A stretch of DNA of 64,000 bases, taken from NCBI GenBank assembly GCA_964482325.1, contig CAYZXD010000010.1:1-64000 (forward strand), written 5' to 3'. This document shows, piece after piece, positions 33,708-42,931 of this stretch. Source of the stretch: CAYZJV01 sp964482325. Its GTDB lineage: Bacteria; Spirochaetota; Spirochaetia; Sphaerochaetales; Sphaerochaetaceae. Below the pieces are notes generated by a model. The model was not told the DNA's origin. It did not search any database and saw only the letters and a list, made by a program, of their open reading frames with translations. Position 1 is the stretch's first letter. Each line of letters begins with the position of its first letter. Made by a program: the position numbers and the translations under genes.

Positions 33708-35286
33708 AGAGAAATTGAGCAACTTCAAGCTGCAGCACCTGCATATTCCGTATGTGCTGCAGCACGGTAAACGCAGATTCGTATACCGATAGCTCAGCCC
33801 TGCGCAGTGTGGATTGATCAATGATCCCCGCCTCAGCTCGAATTGTAGCTGCATCAAGATCATTCACTGCAATCGTGTAGGCTTCAAGATTCAGCGAGAG
33901 ATTGAGCAATTGGAGATCGATCTCCTCCTGACAGGTATCGAACTGATCCAGCACGGCATCTCGTGCCGCATCCCGGGCAATTGTTGCCTGCATGATAGCT
34001 TCATCAGCCAGAGCTGTTACAGTCTTGCTGGTAGATCGGCCCAGATCGCTTGCAATAAATGATACGGAAACACTGAGTTCCGACTGGTTCGCTCCAAACA
34101 GTTCACTAAAGGAATCGATGAAGTTAGCTGCAGTTGCGGTATAGTGGGGATTTACCTGCATGGCTACAGAGAGACGGGGAGCATCAGCGACGGTACCGAG
34201 ACGTTTATCGATACGGGCAATCTCCAGATCCCGCTGGGCACTCATGTAATCTGCATCGGCACTGAGGGCCTGTTCAACCGTTGCTGGATCCTGAGGAAGG
34301 CGTCTGTTCGCATAGGAGGTGATTTCACTGAGCGATTGCATCAGAGCATCCAAAGAAGGTTCAGCTACCGGTTGCCCCCCAGTGAGATTATATAATGCAG
34401 TATCGAGAGCAGCGATTTCGCGATCGAATTGGTGAATTTGTGCCAGAAGATTCTCGCGTGCAAGTTGCTGCTGTACCAGTTGTGTACGACTGATGATCCC
34501 GGCGGAAAGATCGAGCTCTGCCCGATTCACCGTCTCTTCCTGCAAACCCAATTGTTGTACTAATAACCATCGACTCTCTTTGAGGGCTTGACGGGCATAA
34601 TATTGATTAAGTATCTGTACGGTAAGTTCCCTCTGTCTCTGATCGACTGTGGCTCGAGCCTGTTCCTGCACAAGCAATTGCTTCTCAAGCATTTTACTGC
34701 CATAGGAACCATCAATGAACCGCTCCCCTGCACCGAGGGGTTGCTGCACACTCACCGATAGAACCGGCTGCTGTTCCCAGATAAATCCAGCCCCACCTGC
34801 ATTTGCAGCAGAAACGGCATGCTTTATCGTCAGATCAACCGACCCGGCGGTGGGAAGCTGTTGAGAAAGTGTTGCTCCGAGACCGAACTGATGTGCTTCG
34901 ATGAATATTTCAGGAGTTGTGGGAGAGGTACTCTGATACATACGTGTGTATCCATACACGGGATTTGCCGGGTCTGAGACCAACGATAGTCGTGGACGTG
35001 CCTCTCTGCGTAGCTGTTCAGTCTGGGCTAGCTGCATTCGGTACTCTGACTCGAGTTGCTGTATGGTTGCAGATTGTGCAATCACAGCAGATGGCTCGGT
35101 GTCCGTTTCGTGTGTCCACTGAACCAGAAATTCCTCTACTGCCGATAGTGAAGGCTGATTACGATCGGCAGATGATTTTTCAGGCTGTATGGTGAGATCG
35201 GGATAGGAGAAGAGGATCGGTTCGGCACTCAGCAGACTCACCTGCATGAGCAGTATAACAATAGGTAGGATGATATTTCGTCTCAT
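33694..35286 (-). CDS. TolC-family outer-membrane efflux protein
   Basis: A 530-residue protein with a signal peptide (M-R-R-N-I-I-L-P, cleavage after L-L-S-A) and two long repeated coiled-coil segments rich in Gln, Ala and Leu, as in TolC outer-membrane factors. It would form a trimeric channel for the RND pump encoded just upstream. The start at 35286 overlaps the RND stop by four bases (ATGA). The 3' end overlaps the convergent hydrogenase gene by 14 bases. Confidence 0.88.
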   Translation of the reverse strand: MRRNIILPIVILLMQVSLLSAEPILFSYPDLTIQPEKSSADRNQPSLSAVEEFLVQWTHETDTEPSAVIAQSATIQQLESEYRMQLAQTEQLRREARPRLSLVSDPANPVYGYTRMYQSTSPTTPEIFIEAHQFGLGATLSQQLPTAGSVDLTIKHAVSAANAGGAGFIWEQQPVLSVSVQQPLGAGERFIDGSYGSKMLEKQLLVQEQARATVDQRQRELTVQILNQYYARQALKESRWLLVQQLGLQEETVNRAELDLSAGIISRTQLVQQQLARENLLAQIHQFDREIAALDTALYNLTGGQPVAEPSLDALMQSLSEITSYANRRLPQDPATVEQALSADADYMSAQRDLEIARIDKRLGTVADAPRLSVAMQVNPHYTATAANFIDSFSELFGANQSELSVSVSFIASDLGRSTSKTVTALADEAIMQATIARDAARDAVLDQFDTCQEEIDLQLLNLSLNLEAYTIAVNDLDAATIRAEAGIIDQSTLRRAELSVYESAFTVLQHIRNMQVLQLEVAQFLSMSR

Positions 35287-38200
35287 GCTCGCCTCTCTTT
35301 CTTTCCGTAGAACAGACCGTACAGAAGTGGAATAATAAATAGTGCGCTCAATGTTGAGAATAACAGGCCAAACATAATCGTAGATGCCATCGGCCCCCAA
35401 ACGACTGAGGTCCCGCCTAAGCCGATAGCGGTGGGAAGTAGTCCTCCGATAGTGGTTAGCGAAGTAAGGAGAATCGGACGGAGTCGACTTTGCGCAGCGA
35501 GCTGTACCGCCTCCATCACTGATTTTCCCTCCCCGCGAAGTTCATTGATAAAACTGATCAGAACAATGGCATCATTGACGGCAATACCTGCAAGTGCCAC
35601 TCCTGCATAAATGACCGTAGTTGAGAACGGGGTCCCCGAGAAGAACAGATACAGGATCACGCCGACAAAGGCAAAGGGCACTGATATGAGGATCAACAAT
35701 GGCTGGCTGTAACTGTTAAATTGAGCACCAAGGATCAGATAGATCAGGAAAATACCTAACAGGAACACGCGGAGAATATCGATGAGCAGTGAGGAAAATT
35801 CACTGAATTCTCCTCCTGTACCGAAGGTCACGTCAGGATATTGGTCAGCAAGATACGTTTCCCAGTATGCTGATACCTCTGCATCAACAGCCTGCAGATC
35901 CATCGTATCATCTGCCTCTGCGGTAATGGTGATTTCCCGTTTTCCATCAACCCGTCGAATGGAACCGACTGAAGTCCCCACTTCGATGGTTGCAACACTC
36001 GAGAATGGGACTAATCGCCCGTCTTCTGTGGGAATGAGCGCCTGTTCCAGATCCTCATATCCCATACCACCGTTGTAATTAAATCGGGCAATGATGGAAA
36101 TCTCTTCGTTATCGGCGAAGAAAGTTCCCACGGGAAGCCCCTCAAAACGGGCACGAATAAAGGTCCCGATGGTATTTACCGATATACCGAGGGCACTAGC
36201 CCGTTCTTCATTGAGGCGGATTTTCAGTTCGGGACTCCCCTCCTGGTAATCACTTTCTATGGTATAGATGCCATCAATTCCATTAAGGTATTCCATAATA
36301 TTCTGTGAGCTGGCAACCAAGCTATCATACACATCTCCTGACACCCGGTAGGTTAGTGGAGCTGCTGTGGGGGGGCCATTCGTTGCTTTACGGAAGAAAA
36401 CCTGTTCGGCACCCGCAATATAATAGGTTTCTTGTTCAATTTCATGAATGAGCTCGTCAATGCTTCTGGTCCGCCCTTCATCAATTTCTGCAAGATCAAC
36501 GGTGATCTGAGCCTCATTGGCTGTTGTTCCCGTACCTCCTGAATCACTGGAAGAGGCTCCGATACTGCTGCTGATAGACAGCACATCCCCCTTCCCGATT
36601 TTCGGCAGAAGAATTTCTTCAAACTCACGCACCACCGAATCGGTCACTGCAAGACTGCTTCCTTTCGGTGTGATGATATCGATCGTGAAATAGCTGTAAT
36701 CTTCTGCAGAGAACAAATCGATATTCAGATAGGTTACCAACGAAAAAGCACCGATCATGATCACCAGGAAAAGGACGATAAATACCCCTTTGAATCGATA
36801 GAACACCGCAAATATTTTTGCATAAGCCCGCTGAACTCCGACGAACCAGGCTCCCGGTTCCCGTTTGCGCTTCCGCTCTTTTCCCCAGTCTGCAAAGTGG
36901 CTCGGCAGAATTACCAGCGCTTCACCGGTACTGGCAAGAAGGGCAATCGTTACGGTAAGCGGGATAACACGAAGAAATTTACCGATAGTACCCGGAATGA
37001 TCATCAATGGAAGGAACGCGGCAACGGTAGTCCCCGTAGCTGCTATGATCGGCCAGACTACCTGATTGGTACCGCGGATTGCAGCTTCATGCCGACTCAA
37101 TCCCTGTAACTGGTAACGATAGGAATTTTCAATGATGACAATAGCATGGTCGACAATCAATCCAAGAACCAGCACAAGACCGAACAGCGTATTGGTGTTA
37201 ATCGTCTCTCCAAGTAGGTCGAGTACAATGAAGGTGATGGCAAAAGTGACGGGAATCCCCAATGCAGTCATAAATGCATTGCGAAATCCGATAAACACCC
37301 AGAGGATGAGCAGAAGAATACCCAACCCCATGAGAGCATTGTAAACCAGTACGGAAATACTCGAGGCAATCTGCACGGTAGAGTCGTTAAAGAGTGTGAT
37401 CTTCGCTGAATCCGGTAAGGAAGCCTTGGCTTCTTGTACGATATCTCGAGTCCCGGAGACTACCGATACCGAACTCCCTCGTGGAATTTTTGTCACTCTG
37501 AGAGAAACAGAGGGTTCTCCATTGAACCGAGAAAGTGAGGCATCGGGATCAAACCCATCAATTACCGAGGCAACATCCGCTACACGAACGGTGCCAGAAC
37601 CCGATGCTGATCTTCGCACAATCACTTCGGAAAAATCATCAATCGTCTCGATCTGTCCGATGGTTCTCAACAGGTATTCACGCGAACCGGTATTCAAGGT
37701 ACCCCCGGGAATCACCCGATTCTGATCCTGAACTGCTCTGACAACTTCATTTACCGAAAGTCCGAGCGATGCAAGTTTGACCGGATCTAGATTTATCAGA
37801 ATCTGTCGTTCGGGAAGGCCGATGATATCGACATCGGAGACATCGGAAACGCGGAGTATGGCATCACGCAAATTCACTGCCTGCTCGCGCATCTGCTCAT
37901 AAGGCATATTGCCACTGACTACAACTTCAATAACAGGAAGAAAATCGGCAGAAGAGAAATCATCAACCAGAGGATCAAGCGTTCCATCCGGAAGAGAAAC
38001 CTGACTGAATCGAGTCTGTGCCTCCTGATATAGCCTCTGAAACTCTTCATTGGTAATCCCATCATCAAATTCAACCCGTACTACCGAAAGGCCTTCACTG
38101 GTAGTCGAGGTAATACCCTTCAGTTTGCTGATACCCTGAAAGGCATTTTCGACAGGAATCGTGACCGAAGACTCCAGATCTTCAGCACTTGCTCCCGGAT

Positions 38201-38396
38201 ACGGAACGATGATATTCACCCAGTAGAACGGCACCTCGGCAAATTGTTCCTGAGGAAGTCTGAGAATACCAAATGCGCCCAATGCAAGAATCGTAATCAT
38301 CAGGATATTGATGAGCACTGGCTTCGTGACAGAAAATCGTCCTAGGCTGAACCGATGGTCCTGTGTAGTTTGAGAAAAGTCCTTATTTTCACTCAT
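35283..38396 (-). CDS. RND-family efflux permease
   Basis: A 1037-residue inner-membrane transporter of the AcrB-like superfamily, with helix 1 (P-V-L-I-N-I-L-M), two large periplasmic loops and 12 helices. The proton-relay site in helix 4 reads G-L-I-V-D-H-A-I-V, keeping one Asp but with His in place of the second Asp of AcrB; in helix 10 the usual Lys is absent and A-V-N-D-A-I-V is found, as in a subgroup of these permeases. Drug, lipid or metal substrates are possible. It overlaps the adaptor gene by eight bases and the TolC gene by four. Confidence 0.92.
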   Translation of the reverse strand: MSENKDFSQTTQDHRFSLGRFSVTKPVLINILMITILALGAFGILRLPQEQFAEVPFYWVNIIVPYPGASAEDLESSVTIPVENAFQGISKLKGITSTTSEGLSVVRVEFDDGITNEEFQRLYQEAQTRFSQVSLPDGTLDPLVDDFSSADFLPVIEVVVSGNMPYEQMREQAVNLRDAILRVSDVSDVDIIGLPERQILINLDPVKLASLGLSVNEVVRAVQDQNRVIPGGTLNTGSREYLLRTIGQIETIDDFSEVIVRRSASGSGTVRVADVASVIDGFDPDASLSRFNGEPSVSLRVTKIPRGSSVSVVSGTRDIVQEAKASLPDSAKITLFNDSTVQIASSISVLVYNALMGLGILLLILWVFIGFRNAFMTALGIPVTFAITFIVLDLLGETINTNTLFGLVLVLGLIVDHAIVIIENSYRYQLQGLSRHEAAIRGTNQVVWPIIAATGTTVAAFLPLMIIPGTIGKFLRVIPLTVTIALLASTGEALVILPSHFADWGKERKRKREPGAWFVGVQRAYAKIFAVFYRFKGVFIVLFLVIMIGAFSLVTYLNIDLFSAEDYSYFTIDIITPKGSSLAVTDSVVREFEEILLPKIGKGDVLSISSSIGASSSDSGGTGTTANEAQITVDLAEIDEGRTRSIDELIHEIEQETYYIAGAEQVFFRKATNGPPTAAPLTYRVSGDVYDSLVASSQNIMEYLNGIDGIYTIESDYQEGSPELKIRLNEERASALGISVNTIGTFIRARFEGLPVGTFFADNEEISIIARFNYNGGMGYEDLEQALIPTEDGRLVPFSSVATIEVGTSVGSIRRVDGKREITITAEADDTMDLQAVDAEVSAYWETYLADQYPDVTFGTGGEFSEFSSLLIDILRVFLLGIFLIYLILGAQFNSYSQPLLILISVPFAFVGVILYLFFSGTPFSTTVIYAGVALAGIAVNDAIVLISFINELRGEGKSVMEAVQLAAQSRLRPILLTSLTTIGGLLPTAIGLGGTSVVWGPMASTIMFGLLFSTLSALFIIPLLYGLFYGKKERRA

Positions 38397-39480
38397 ATTG
38401 GGTCACCACTGATGTATCATCGTCAATTCGGGACAATCCACTGGTAAGCACCGACTCTCCGATGAGTTCTATCGTATCATCAATCGGAGCTACCGCAGTG
38501 GTATCACCATACCGGTCAATAATGGAAACTTCCACCAGATCGGCATTGGTACCACGGAGTATATATACATAGGTTCTTCCCCCGCGATTCACTAAAGCCG
38601 CTTGGGGAACCAATGGGTACTGCGGAGCCTGTTCGTTCATAATGGTCACCTGTGCTGAGAGACCGGCCCGCATAAGTGTTGCATCAGGATTTTCAAATTC
38701 TGTTATAACCGTCCAACTTCCGGTACGGGGATCACTTCCTGCACTCACGGCTTGAACGAAGCCATTCGCATGGATAGTCTGCAGTGGCGTCTGTACTGCC
38801 AACGTGGCGGGAGCTCCCTCTTTTACGGAAAAAATCTGCGACTGCCCGAGTGAAACAGGAACCACTATCTTTGACAGATCGATGATGCGAGCCACGGTCT
38901 GACCCGGCTGCACGGTATCACCAACCACATAAGTGGTTCCGATATCGGCAATACTTCCCGTTATCGGTGCAGTGATTACGGTATTACTCAGGCTTTCCTG
39001 AGCCCGTTCCAGCTGTACCAGCAGTCCATCGAGGGTGGAACGCGACTGGTTACGTGCAGAAGCAGAAATGGCTCCACGGTCAAACAGCTGCTCATCAACT
39101 TCCCATGCTTTACGGGCATTTTCAACTTGCCGTTCCAGTTGACTTACCGAGAGCTTTGCCACTGAATCATCGAAGGTCATCAACGGTTGTCCCTTCTCCA
39201 CCTGCATACCGATATTAAAATCAACAGATGTAATGGTGCCCGCTGTCTGAGTTTTCACCACCATCTCTTCAATACCTTGAATCACCCCGCCTGCTATAAC
39301 GGAAGGACGAAGAGCCCCCTGTTCAATCGTTACTGCTGATGATACCAGTTGCGTATAATCGGTCGGTGTCGATACCGTATCCACAGTTTCACTCGCTACC
39401 GTTTCCGGGGTACAGGATGCCATGAGAAAGGTCAATGTTATCAGAACCACTATCGACCACACATGCTGTCTACGAATCAT
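38389..39480 (-). CDS. RND efflux adaptor lipoprotein (membrane fusion protein)
   Basis: A 363-residue periplasmic adaptor. The signal peptide ends in a lipobox (L-M-A-S-C, Cys23), then come the lipoyl/hairpin pattern (G-T-I-T-S-V, coiled coil with Q-L-E-R-Q-V-E-N-A, T-V-I-T-A-P-I-T-G) and the beta-barrel part. It links the permease to the TolC channel. GGGAGG precedes ATG 39480. First gene of the three-gene efflux operon. Confidence 0.9.
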   Translation of the reverse strand: MIRRQHVWSIVVLITLTFLMASCTPETVASETVDTVSTPTDYTQLVSSAVTIEQGALRPSVIAGGVIQGIEEMVVKTQTAGTITSVDFNIGMQVEKGQPLMTFDDSVAKLSVSQLERQVENARKAWEVDEQLFDRGAISASARNQSRSTLDGLLVQLERAQESLSNTVITAPITGSIADIGTTYVVGDTVQPGQTVARIIDLSKIVVPVSLGQSQIFSVKEGAPATLAVQTPLQTIHANGFVQAVSAGSDPRTGSWTVITEFENPDATLMRAGLSAQVTIMNEQAPQYPLVPQAALVNRGGRTYVYILRGTNADLVEVSIIDRYGDTTAVAPIDDTIELIGESVLTSGLSRIDDDTSVVTQYE

Positions 39481-39492
39481 ATAGCCTCCCGC

Positions 39493-39507
39493 GGCAGATG
39501 ATCTGCC
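39493..39507. promoter_or_regulatory. Palindrome next to the ribosome-binding site of the efflux operon
   Basis: GGCAGAT-G-ATCTGCC is a perfect inverted repeat three bases from the ribosome-binding site of the adaptor gene. It may be an operator for a local repressor or a leader hairpin. Confidence 0.4.
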
Positions 39508-39582
39508 AGGTATTTTAAATTTGATCCAATTTTTACCATAATACTCATCACCGCGTGCAATCAGCAAGGACAAATTGAAAAT

Positions 39583-40860
39583 TTATCGGTAAATCTGGGT
39601 GTAGAGACAGCGTACTTCAGTTTGTGCTCGCAGGGAGACCTGTGCAGTTTCATCGATAGAAAGCACAGCCCCCTGTTTCATGAGCAGCTGCTGATCAGCG
39701 ATACTTCCGGCAAGCAGGATCACCGTTTTCTCGATTCCCGGTTCACCGTTGATAACCCATGTACTTTCCGGAGTAATGGTAACTGACTGCACCTCGTATC
39801 CTTTCGAACCGCTTTTGCGATCTATTACGATACTGGTTCCCCATGGATGCACCAGATACCGTGGAGACTCTTTGAAGGTATCAACTATCGGTTTGAGTTG
39901 TGTGCTCATTGACAGATCGCTAACGAGAATCCCATCTGCATTGGCTGCCACTACCAGATTCCTGGTACCGAGCGCTACTACAGGAACCGATAATTCATTA
40001 ACAATGATGGTGTGCCCGGTTTCAGACTGTTTCTGTAATCCGATTCCCGCACTCCCGACCTCTGCAGCAAGTGCATCCCAGGTCCCGAGATCACGCCACA
40101 TCCCCTGATACATCTCCATCACAATGTGCTCAGTCTGCTCAACAACCGCGTAGTCAAAACTGATTTTTTCCAGATCAGCATACCGGCTGAGCAGCTGCTC
40201 ATACGATCGAGAACCAAGACGGCTTTCCACCCGATCAAGCAGATACCTGAGGGTAAACGCAAACACCCCTCCATTCCAACAAGCCCCGGCAGCTATGAGC
40301 TGTTGAGCGGTTGAAACATCAGGTTTTTCAACGAATCGTTCTACCAAGAGTATCCCTTCATCCTGTTCCTTCGGGACCATATACCCGAACCGGTCTGATG
40401 GATAGGTAGGAGCAATTCCCATCAGAGCCAAATCGGCCCGTTTGCCGGCGATGGAATCGCGCATGCGACGTACCACCGAAAAGTACTCTTGTTCGGCAAA
40501 AGCATCCACCGGCAAGACCAGAATCACATCATCCGGCTTTCCCTTGCAGTTATCTGCAATGTAGGCACTTGAGAGGGCTATAGCGGGAAAGGTGTCCCGG
40601 CGGGCCGGTTCACATACTATGGCAACCTGGGCACCTAACTGCGCAATGATCTGTTCCTGCTGTGCCTCTCCAGTGGCAATGATCACCGTTTCCTGGGGGA
40701 ATTCATGGCGAAGCTGCCGATAGATCCGCTGCACCATCGACTGGCGATTGCCTTTTCCATCGGGTAATACCGAGAGAAACTGTTTGGACCGAATATCATT
40801 GGAAAGGGGCCAGAGCCGTTTACCCGACCCTCCTGACAATAATATGATGTATGTGTTCAT
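39583..40860 (-). CDS. manC: Mannose-1-phosphate guanylyltransferase
   Basis: A 425-residue nucleotidyltransferase. The N-terminus has the pyrophosphorylase signature L-S-G-G-S-G-K-R-L-W-P-L-S, and F-V-E-K-P-D near residue 165 is the sugar-phosphate-binding segment. It makes GDP-mannose from GTP and mannose 1-phosphate for cell-surface polysaccharides. The C-terminal part (about 290-425) is divergent from the cupin domain of bifunctional ManC, so it may act only as a transferase. The start at ATG 40860 is seven bases after a -10 box. Confidence 0.88.
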   Translation of the reverse strand: MNTYIILLSGGSGKRLWPLSNDIRSKQFLSVLPDGKGNRQSMVQRIYRQLRHEFPQETVIIATGEAQQEQIIAQLGAQVAIVCEPARRDTFPAIALSSAYIADNCKGKPDDVILVLPVDAFAEQEYFSVVRRMRDSIAGKRADLALMGIAPTYPSDRFGYMVPKEQDEGILLVERFVEKPDVSTAQQLIAAGACWNGGVFAFTLRYLLDRVESRLGSRSYEQLLSRYADLEKISFDYAVVEQTEHIVMEMYQGMWRDLGTWDALAAEVGSAGIGLQKQSETGHTIIVNELSVPVVALGTRNLVVAANADGILVSDLSMSTQLKPIVDTFKESPRYLVHPWGTSIVIDRKSGSKGYEVQSVTITPESTWVINGEPGIEKTVILLAGSIADQQLLMKQGAVLSIDETAQVSLRAQTEVRCLYTQIYR

Positions 40861-40867
40861 AGGTGGT

Positions 40868-40896
40868 ATTATCGCGATAAAGGAGAATGAATACAA
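40868..40896 (-). promoter_or_regulatory. Promoter of manC
   Basis: On the minus strand, TTGTAT (40891-40896) and GATAAT (40868-40873) are 17 bases apart. Seven bases separate the -10 box from ATG 40860, and no ribosome-binding site is seen, so the message is probably leaderless. Confidence 0.55.
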
Positions 40897-40932
40897 CCGG
40901 AAAAACTTGGAGGAGGCAGAAGAGATCTCCTC

Positions 40933-40961
40933 TTGATTACTAAACATTTGTATAGTATAAC
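40933..40961 (+). promoter_or_regulatory. Promoter and operator-like dyad of the DUF72-ImuB-DnaE operon
   Basis: TTGATT (40933-40938) and TATAAC (40956-40961) are 17 bases apart. Exactly between the two boxes lies CTAAACATTTGTATAG (40940-40955), a 16-base dyad with six paired positions in each half. A repressor bound here would block the promoter, as LexA does at SOS genes; the sequence matches no LexA consensus I know. Confidence 0.55.
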
Positions 40962-40968
40962 AGAAAAC

Positions 40969-41763
40969 ATGGAACCGATCATGATTGGCACTTCAGGATA
41001 TAGCTACTCCGAATGGGTTGGCCCCTTTTATCCGAAAGGGACGAAGCAACAGGAATTTCTATCCTGGTATGCAACACAATTTCCTACAGTAGAACTCAAT
41101 TTCAGCTACTATCGGATGCCCGATCGGCAGCAGTTGTTGCGGATGCATCGGCAGGCCCCTTCTCTATTTTTTGCCATCAAAGCACATGAATCGCTTACCC
41201 ACACCGTGGATCCCACATCCTGGCACACGGCAGCTGATACTTTTTATGAGGCTGTATCACTACTTCGGGAACAGGAAGTACTTGCAGCGGTACTTTTTCA
41301 GTTCCCTTTCTCCTTTCACTACGAGGTAGACCAAAGACGTTATCTTGATGCGTTACTGCGCCGGTTCAGAGAGCTCCCGTTGGCGGTGGAATTCCGTAAC
41401 GGGCACTGGTACAACAATCGGACAATCGAATCGCTTCGTGATCGCAATATTGCCCTGACGTCTCTTGATCTGCCCCAGATCAGCGGTACCCCACCAATCA
41501 TGGACGTTGCAACGGGGAATCTTGCCTATATTCGTCTCCATGGACGTAATAAAGATCAATGGTGGGGATCCGATGCTGCCTCACGTTATGACTACTGCTA
41601 CAATGAGCAGGAACTTGCTGCAATTGCAGAACGGATACGCTCTCTCAGGGCAGCTGCGCAACGAGTCCTTGTCTACTTCAATAATCATCGAAAAGCTCAG
41701 GCAGCACAGAATGCTCAGGCATTGATCGGTATGCTCCGCCAGGGAGGTACTGATGGACGATGA
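40969..41763 (+). CDS. DUF72 (YecE-like) protein
   Basis: A 264-residue TIM-barrel-like protein of the DUF72/YecE family: I-G-T-S-G-Y-S-Y-S-E-W, then F-Y-P, F-P-T-V-E-L-N-F-S-Y-Y near residue 45, and an R-L-H-G-R-N-K segment close to the end. Biochemical function is unknown. The ATG at 40969 lies seven bases after the -10 box (leaderless); ATG 40981 is possible. It overlaps the ImuB-like gene by 11 bases, placing it in a translesion polymerase operon. Confidence 0.85.
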   Translation: MEPIMIGTSGYSYSEWVGPFYPKGTKQQEFLSWYATQFPTVELNFSYYRMPDRQQLLRMHRQAPSLFFAIKAHESLTHTVDPTSWHTAADTFYEAVSLLREQEVLAAVLFQFPFSFHYEVDQRRYLDALLRRFRELPLAVEFRNGHWYNNRTIESLRDRNIALTSLDLPQISGTPPIMDVATGNLAYIRLHGRNKDQWWGSDAASRYDYCYNEQELAAIAERIRSLRAAAQRVLVYFNNHRKAQAAQNAQALIGMLRQGGTDGR

Positions 41764-42931
41764 ACATCTTTCTGTCATACACATCAACGTTACACACTTT
41801 GCGGCTGCCGTTGCATCCGCCCGGGATCCGTCACTTTCCGATATTCCATTCGTTATCGCACAACCGCGGGGCAGCCGACAGATCGTCCTTGCCGTGAGTG
41901 ACCGCGCGTTACAGGAAGGTATCTGCAGCGGTATGCCGGTCGCCTCCGCACTCCGCATGGTGCCTGCTCTACGGGTAATCCCTCCCGACAGTACCGCTGG
42001 GGGCAAAGCAGAAACAGCCATGCACGAGATTGCAGCACAATTCTCGCCCGTCGTTCAGCAGGATGGCGGCGGTCACCTCTATCTTGATGTATCGGGAACC
42101 TCCCGTCTTTTTGGACCTCCGATTGACTGTGCCGTGCGTATCAGAAATGCTATACAGGAGACCCTCGGCATAAAGCCGGCAATTGCTGTCGCCGCAAACA
42201 AGCTGGTAGCAAAGATCGGCACACGGGCAATCCGCCCCAGCGGCATGGCTCAGATACCCGCTGGGGACGAGGCAGCCTTTTTAACCGCACAGGATATTCG
42301 CCTGCTCCCGGGAGTCGGCCCTTCCATCGGAAGAATACTGGCAGTTGCAGGATTTCATGAAATCGGAGAACTGGCAGCACTAGATAACCATGAGGTAATC
42401 GCACTGCTGGGAAAACGTGGCCTTCGGCTCAGAGATGCAGCACGCGGATGGGATATCTCACCGGTGGTACCGGGAAAACTGGAGAATCAATCAGTGCAGC
42501 GTCGAATCGATTTTGCAGAACCGATTGGTGAAGTGACACAATTGCGATCTGCTATGACTGCGGCAACAGAGGATGCCGGGCTTGCCATGCGATCTGAGCT
42601 GATGGGGTGTACCTCCCTATCGTGTACAATCTTCTGGGCCGATGGATCTCTCACCACCGGTACGAGCAGGAGTCCGACCGCACTGGTCCTCGATGCGCAG
42701 ATTGCCGCGCTGGGATGGGAAGCACTGCAACAGGCTTTGAAACGTCGTGTGCGCATCCGTTCCATTACCGTCACCTTGGAAAAGTTGGCCCCAGCACGCA
42801 GAGATCCCGATTTATTTACGCTGGATCTGGGGCCATCTCGTGAAGAACGGCTGCAGCATGTGGTGGATGCCACACGGAAACGATTCGGTCCTGCAGTACT
42901 CACGCATGCTGCGGTGGCTCTCCATGCCTAG
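41753..42931 (+). CDS. ImuB-like Y-family polymerase homologue, catalytic residues missing
   Basis: A 392-residue DinB/ImuB-type protein. The palm is recognisable, but the first metal ligand position reads I-H-I-N (Asn12 where active enzymes have Asp), and the S-x-D-E acidic pair before Y-L-D-V-S (residues 109-114) is replaced by Gly and His. The helix-hairpin-helix (L-L-P-G-V-G-P-S-I-G) and little-finger regions remain. ImuB proteins are inactive polymerases that bridge DnaE2 to the clamp; here no clamp-binding tail is seen. GGGAGG precedes ATG 41753. The end overlaps the DnaE gene by eight bases. Confidence 0.85.
   Translation: MDDEHLSVIHINVTHFAAAVASARDPSLSDIPFVIAQPRGSRQIVLAVSDRALQEGICSGMPVASALRMVPALRVIPPDSTAGGKAETAMHEIAAQFSPVVQQDGGGHLYLDVSGTSRLFGPPIDCAVRIRNAIQETLGIKPAIAVAANKLVAKIGTRAIRPSGMAQIPAGDEAAFLTAQDIRLLPGVGPSIGRILAVAGFHEIGELAALDNHEVIALLGKRGLRLRDAARGWDISPVVPGKLENQSVQRRIDFAEPIGEVTQLRSAMTAATEDAGLAMRSELMGCTSLSCTIFWADGSLTTGTSRSPTALVLDAQIAALGWEALQQALKRRVRIRSITVTLEKLAPARRDPDLFTLDLGPSREERLQHVVDATRKRFGPAVLTHAAVALHA

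Noticed and set aside
41581..42038. Minus-strand frames over DUF72 and the ImuB-like gene
   Set aside because: Shadows of genes whose motifs and overlaps are clear on the plus strand.
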